A stretch of 64,000 nt of DNA from Sorghum bicolor. Its lineage: Eukaryota > Streptophyta > Magnoliopsida > Poales > Poaceae. Of this stretch, positions 61,619 to 64,000 are shown piece by piece. Numbering within the stretch: the stretch's first letter is position 1; every line of letters starts with the position of its first letter. The notes below the pieces were generated by a model. That model was not told the origin of the DNA and ran no database searches. It saw only the letters and a list, made by a program, of their open reading frames with translations. The DNA lies in assembly GCF_000003195.3 (NCBI RefSeq), contig NC_012870.2, positions 17,228,501-17,292,500 of the forward strand. Direction: 5' to 3'. The position numbers and the translations under genes were made by a program.

Positions 61619-61861
61619 GCCTTGTTTAGTTTCCAAAAAAATTTGCAAAATTTTTCAGATTCCTCGTCACATCGAATCTTTAGACACATGCATGAAGTAT
61701 TAAATATAGACAAAAATAAAAACTAATTGCATAGTTTGGTCGAAATTGACGAGACGAATCTTTTGAGTCTAGTTAGTCCATGATTGGACAATATTTGTCA
61801 AATACAAACAAAAAAGCTACAGTGTCGATTTTGCAAAATATTTTAGAAGTAAACAAGCCCC
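61619..61861. mobile_element. Tourist-like MITE, copy 11
   Basis: 243 bp, GCCTTGTTTAGTTTCC to AGTAAACAAGCCCC, flanked by GAG on both sides. It lies head to head with copy 10, in opposite orientation. Confidence 0.83.
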
Positions 61862-62824
61862 GAGCGAGGATATCAGGCATGCTGCTTGTTTGTAATGTCT
61901 TGCCTGTGTATCTTGGGCCTCGTGCACGCCAGTTTTTCCTTGCATGCTAGAGACAACCAAATCAGGGCAGGCCAGGCAAGGTGTAGGGCTCCAGGCAGGC
62001 CAGGTACATGAACATCTGCCGCAATCTACCTCACAACCCCAAACGAAAATTTGCCTCATGGTAACATGTTCCTAGTACGAGCACTGCTTGCTGGCAGCAT
62101 ACAAAACGAGGGAAGAGAGCGCCAACCTAAAGCTACGCTGCTTATTCCCCAGCAGAGAATACCACATCTCAGAGACACTCGTATGGCAGGCAAGGTTTAC
62201 AAATTAGTACACAGCTCATACATCATCACAATTCACAAATCACAAAGAACAAGAATTACACTCGTGAAAAAAGAGGCAGCATCGCCACAAAATATCGTCC
62301 AACCCTTTCTGCTGAAACCCTACGCTGTACCGGGAATGCAACAGTTCTATAGTCTTATTCACACTTTGCAAACACAACAAACAGATCAAGGACACGGCAC
62401 TGGTATGTTGTCCCTATAATAGGGGTAATGAGTATTATCAAGTGGCCGGCATCAGGGACCTCCAAACACACCCGGGGGTGGAGGTGGACACTATGTTCTG
62501 GAGCAAGTACACTCTGGATGGTTGTATAGTAGACGTATACTATCAGACGAGAAAAAGGCAAAAGCAAGAGGTGCGCAACAAGCTGCAGTCTGTGATAGGC
62601 TTTGGCTTTACATCTGGATAAATAGCACCCACCCAGCACCTTCTGCTCATTAACCACAAATGTACATCTCTGGAGTTTGAGTGTCAGCTAAGCTGTTCTG
62701 ACTTCTGAATATATTTACTTATATGTGGATGCGGACAAAATTCCATGGTTCGCCGCTTGTACAGGTGCAAGATTATGGGCTGACCTCAGAGCTGCAGACA
62801 GTCCGCAGAGTAGTGTATTTACAG
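61862..62824. other. 3' region of the sphingoid base kinase gene
   Basis: Non-coding DNA downstream of the kinase stop codon (the gene runs toward lower coordinates), likely holding its 3' UTR. I see no other gene; the frames at 62051-62419 and 62355-62657 are not recognisable. Confidence 0.45.
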
Positions 62825-64000
62825 CTATTGTACAAGGTTTTTCACTGGCCTGCCCATCAATTGGCATTGTTGAGGCAACAAACTACAGCGAACTTGCCCC
62901 TTGACATGGAGTAGTTCGCCATCAATACCACATCCATCATGTGTATTTGGGCCTGCCTTGAGCCTCACAGACTTCACCTGAATTTAGCACAGAAATAAAA
63001 TGAAGAGTTAAAAAAACTCTCACATGAAAAATTCTGAAAGAATGATAAACACATAAAACCATTAACCATGGCAATGTCCAATGGTGGTGACATTCGCATG
63101 AAATACCACGGAAATAAATTCCATGACAGTAAATCATACAAGAACATGCATGACAGAAAGCATCGCATTCATCAAGCCAAAATCAAAGCAACACTATCAT
63201 GGTATAGAGTAATGGATGTAAGATTCAACACTTGGCAAAGAGAAGCAGCCATAGCATACCTTTACATATTCTAAATTTGGAAGAGATATGTGCTTTCCAA
63301 ACTGCAAAAGCACCAAAAATCTCAGTAATCTCAGTCTTCCACTTCCACCAACTAACAGCAGGTCCAAACAATTGTCATCATATTCAGCCTTGGGAGCAAC
63401 AACCTGAGAGCTCAGACTCTGCACAGTCTTGCATGAATGGTTGCACACCAGTACACCAAGATAGCGCCCTTTCCTAACTGTCCATCTTTCATCTAAGCTA
63501 GGTACCAGCTCCTTAGTCAGACCAAGCTCAATGTCCTCACGAGGACTATGGAGCTCAATTGAAGTCTCAGGTTCCCAGTTAGGTTGATTGTCCCATTTAG
63601 GTTCATCGTCCCACTTTGGTCCTGAATCCCATACAGCCACAGGTCCAGGATCAGAAATTGTGGACGACGTGTCCTCTTTGTCTGTGTTAACCTTAGAGGA
63701 TTTTGCATCATTTGTAGCAGACAAGCCTGGCCTTGCCTTTTCAGTCCTTGATTTTGACTTAGATCTACGCCAGTTGGGAGTAGATGTACCATGGGAGTGG
63801 GGATGAAGCACTTCTTCTGGTTCTTTAAATGTACTCGCTCTCCCTAATGATAAGCGCTTTGATTTCGGGTCAAGTGCACGAACAACCTCAGAAGGTTCAT
63901 TATTTGCACGAGGACTACAAACCTCCAGCTCTGCCCCAGACATGCCTGTAGACATTATTGAATCAATGCTAGATAAACTTGAGGCGCGTGGTAAACATTC
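62825..64000 (-). CDS. LCBK1: Sphingoid long-chain base kinase (LCBK1-like), 3' end of gene
   Basis: Lipid kinase with a diacylglycerol-kinase-type catalytic domain that phosphorylates sphingoid bases. Two exons are visible on the minus strand: from the window edge (64000) to 63260, and 62977-62825 ending in TAG, with intron 63259-62978 (AAAG|GTATGC ... ATTCAG|GTG) in phase 0. The visible residues start in a Ser-rich linker (SGAELEVCSPRA), pass through repeated WD-type motifs (PKWDDEPKWDNQPNWEPE), then a conserved block VRKGRYLGVLVCNHSCKTVQ, SLSSQVVAPKAEYDDN, LDLLLVGGSGRLRLLRFLVL and LPNLEYVK, and finish with KSVRLKAGPNTHDGCGIDGE and LLPQQCQLMGRPVKNLVQ. The order and wording match my memory of plant LCBK1. 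The ATP-binding half is upstream, outside the window. Confidence 0.85.

Overview
This is nuclear DNA of a grass, most likely sorghum or a close panicoid relative. The evidence is intron-containing genes with extremely GC-rich first exons in an AT-rich intergenic background, dense grass-type MITEs (Tourist and Stowaway), CACTA, Mutator and LTR elements, and plant-specific proteins. I recognise six protein genes and one microRNA gene; most of the rest is transposon-derived or unrecognised spacer.

Layout. 1-1143 (+): 3' end of a mitochondrial HSP70 gene. 2-10.8 kb: spacer with Tourist-like MITEs, a long (AG)n tract and a complete short CACTA element (6351-7868) with a 3-bp target duplication. 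11218-14725 (+): methionine gamma-lyase, two exons. 15260-20393 (-): chloroplast pyridoxal reductase, eight exons including a remote transit-peptide exon and one GC-AG intron. 20.7-30 kb: MITEs and a roughly 5-kb LTR retrotransposon without pol (22731-27757). 32035-32174 (-): a MIR166 precursor. 35.8-44.3 kb: a nested transposon block, consisting of a Mutator-like element with long inverted repeats and a decayed transposase, its left repeat split by a solo LTR, all apparently inside a CACTA-like sequence. 44.3-54 kb: AT-rich spacer with more MITEs. 54456-58676 (+): two tandem genes for small secreted cysteine-rich (defensin-like) peptides; between them lies a repeat element carrying a near-perfect inverted duplication of a copia RNase H fragment. 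59955-61106: a solo LTR with a perfect 5-bp target duplication. 62825-64000 (-): 3' end of a sphingoid long-chain base kinase gene.

Functional links. The main genes are unrelated housekeeping or metabolic genes (mitochondrial chaperone, methionine catabolism, vitamin B6 salvage in plastids, sphingolipid phosphorylation), a developmental regulator (miR166, known to target HD-ZIP III mRNAs) and a small local family of defensin-like peptides. Methionine gamma-lyase uses pyridoxal phosphate and its neighbour recycles vitamin B6, but in a plant genome this adjacency is probably coincidence. Exon borders were placed by reading splice signals and reading-frame continuity by eye; no alignment, expression or database evidence was available.
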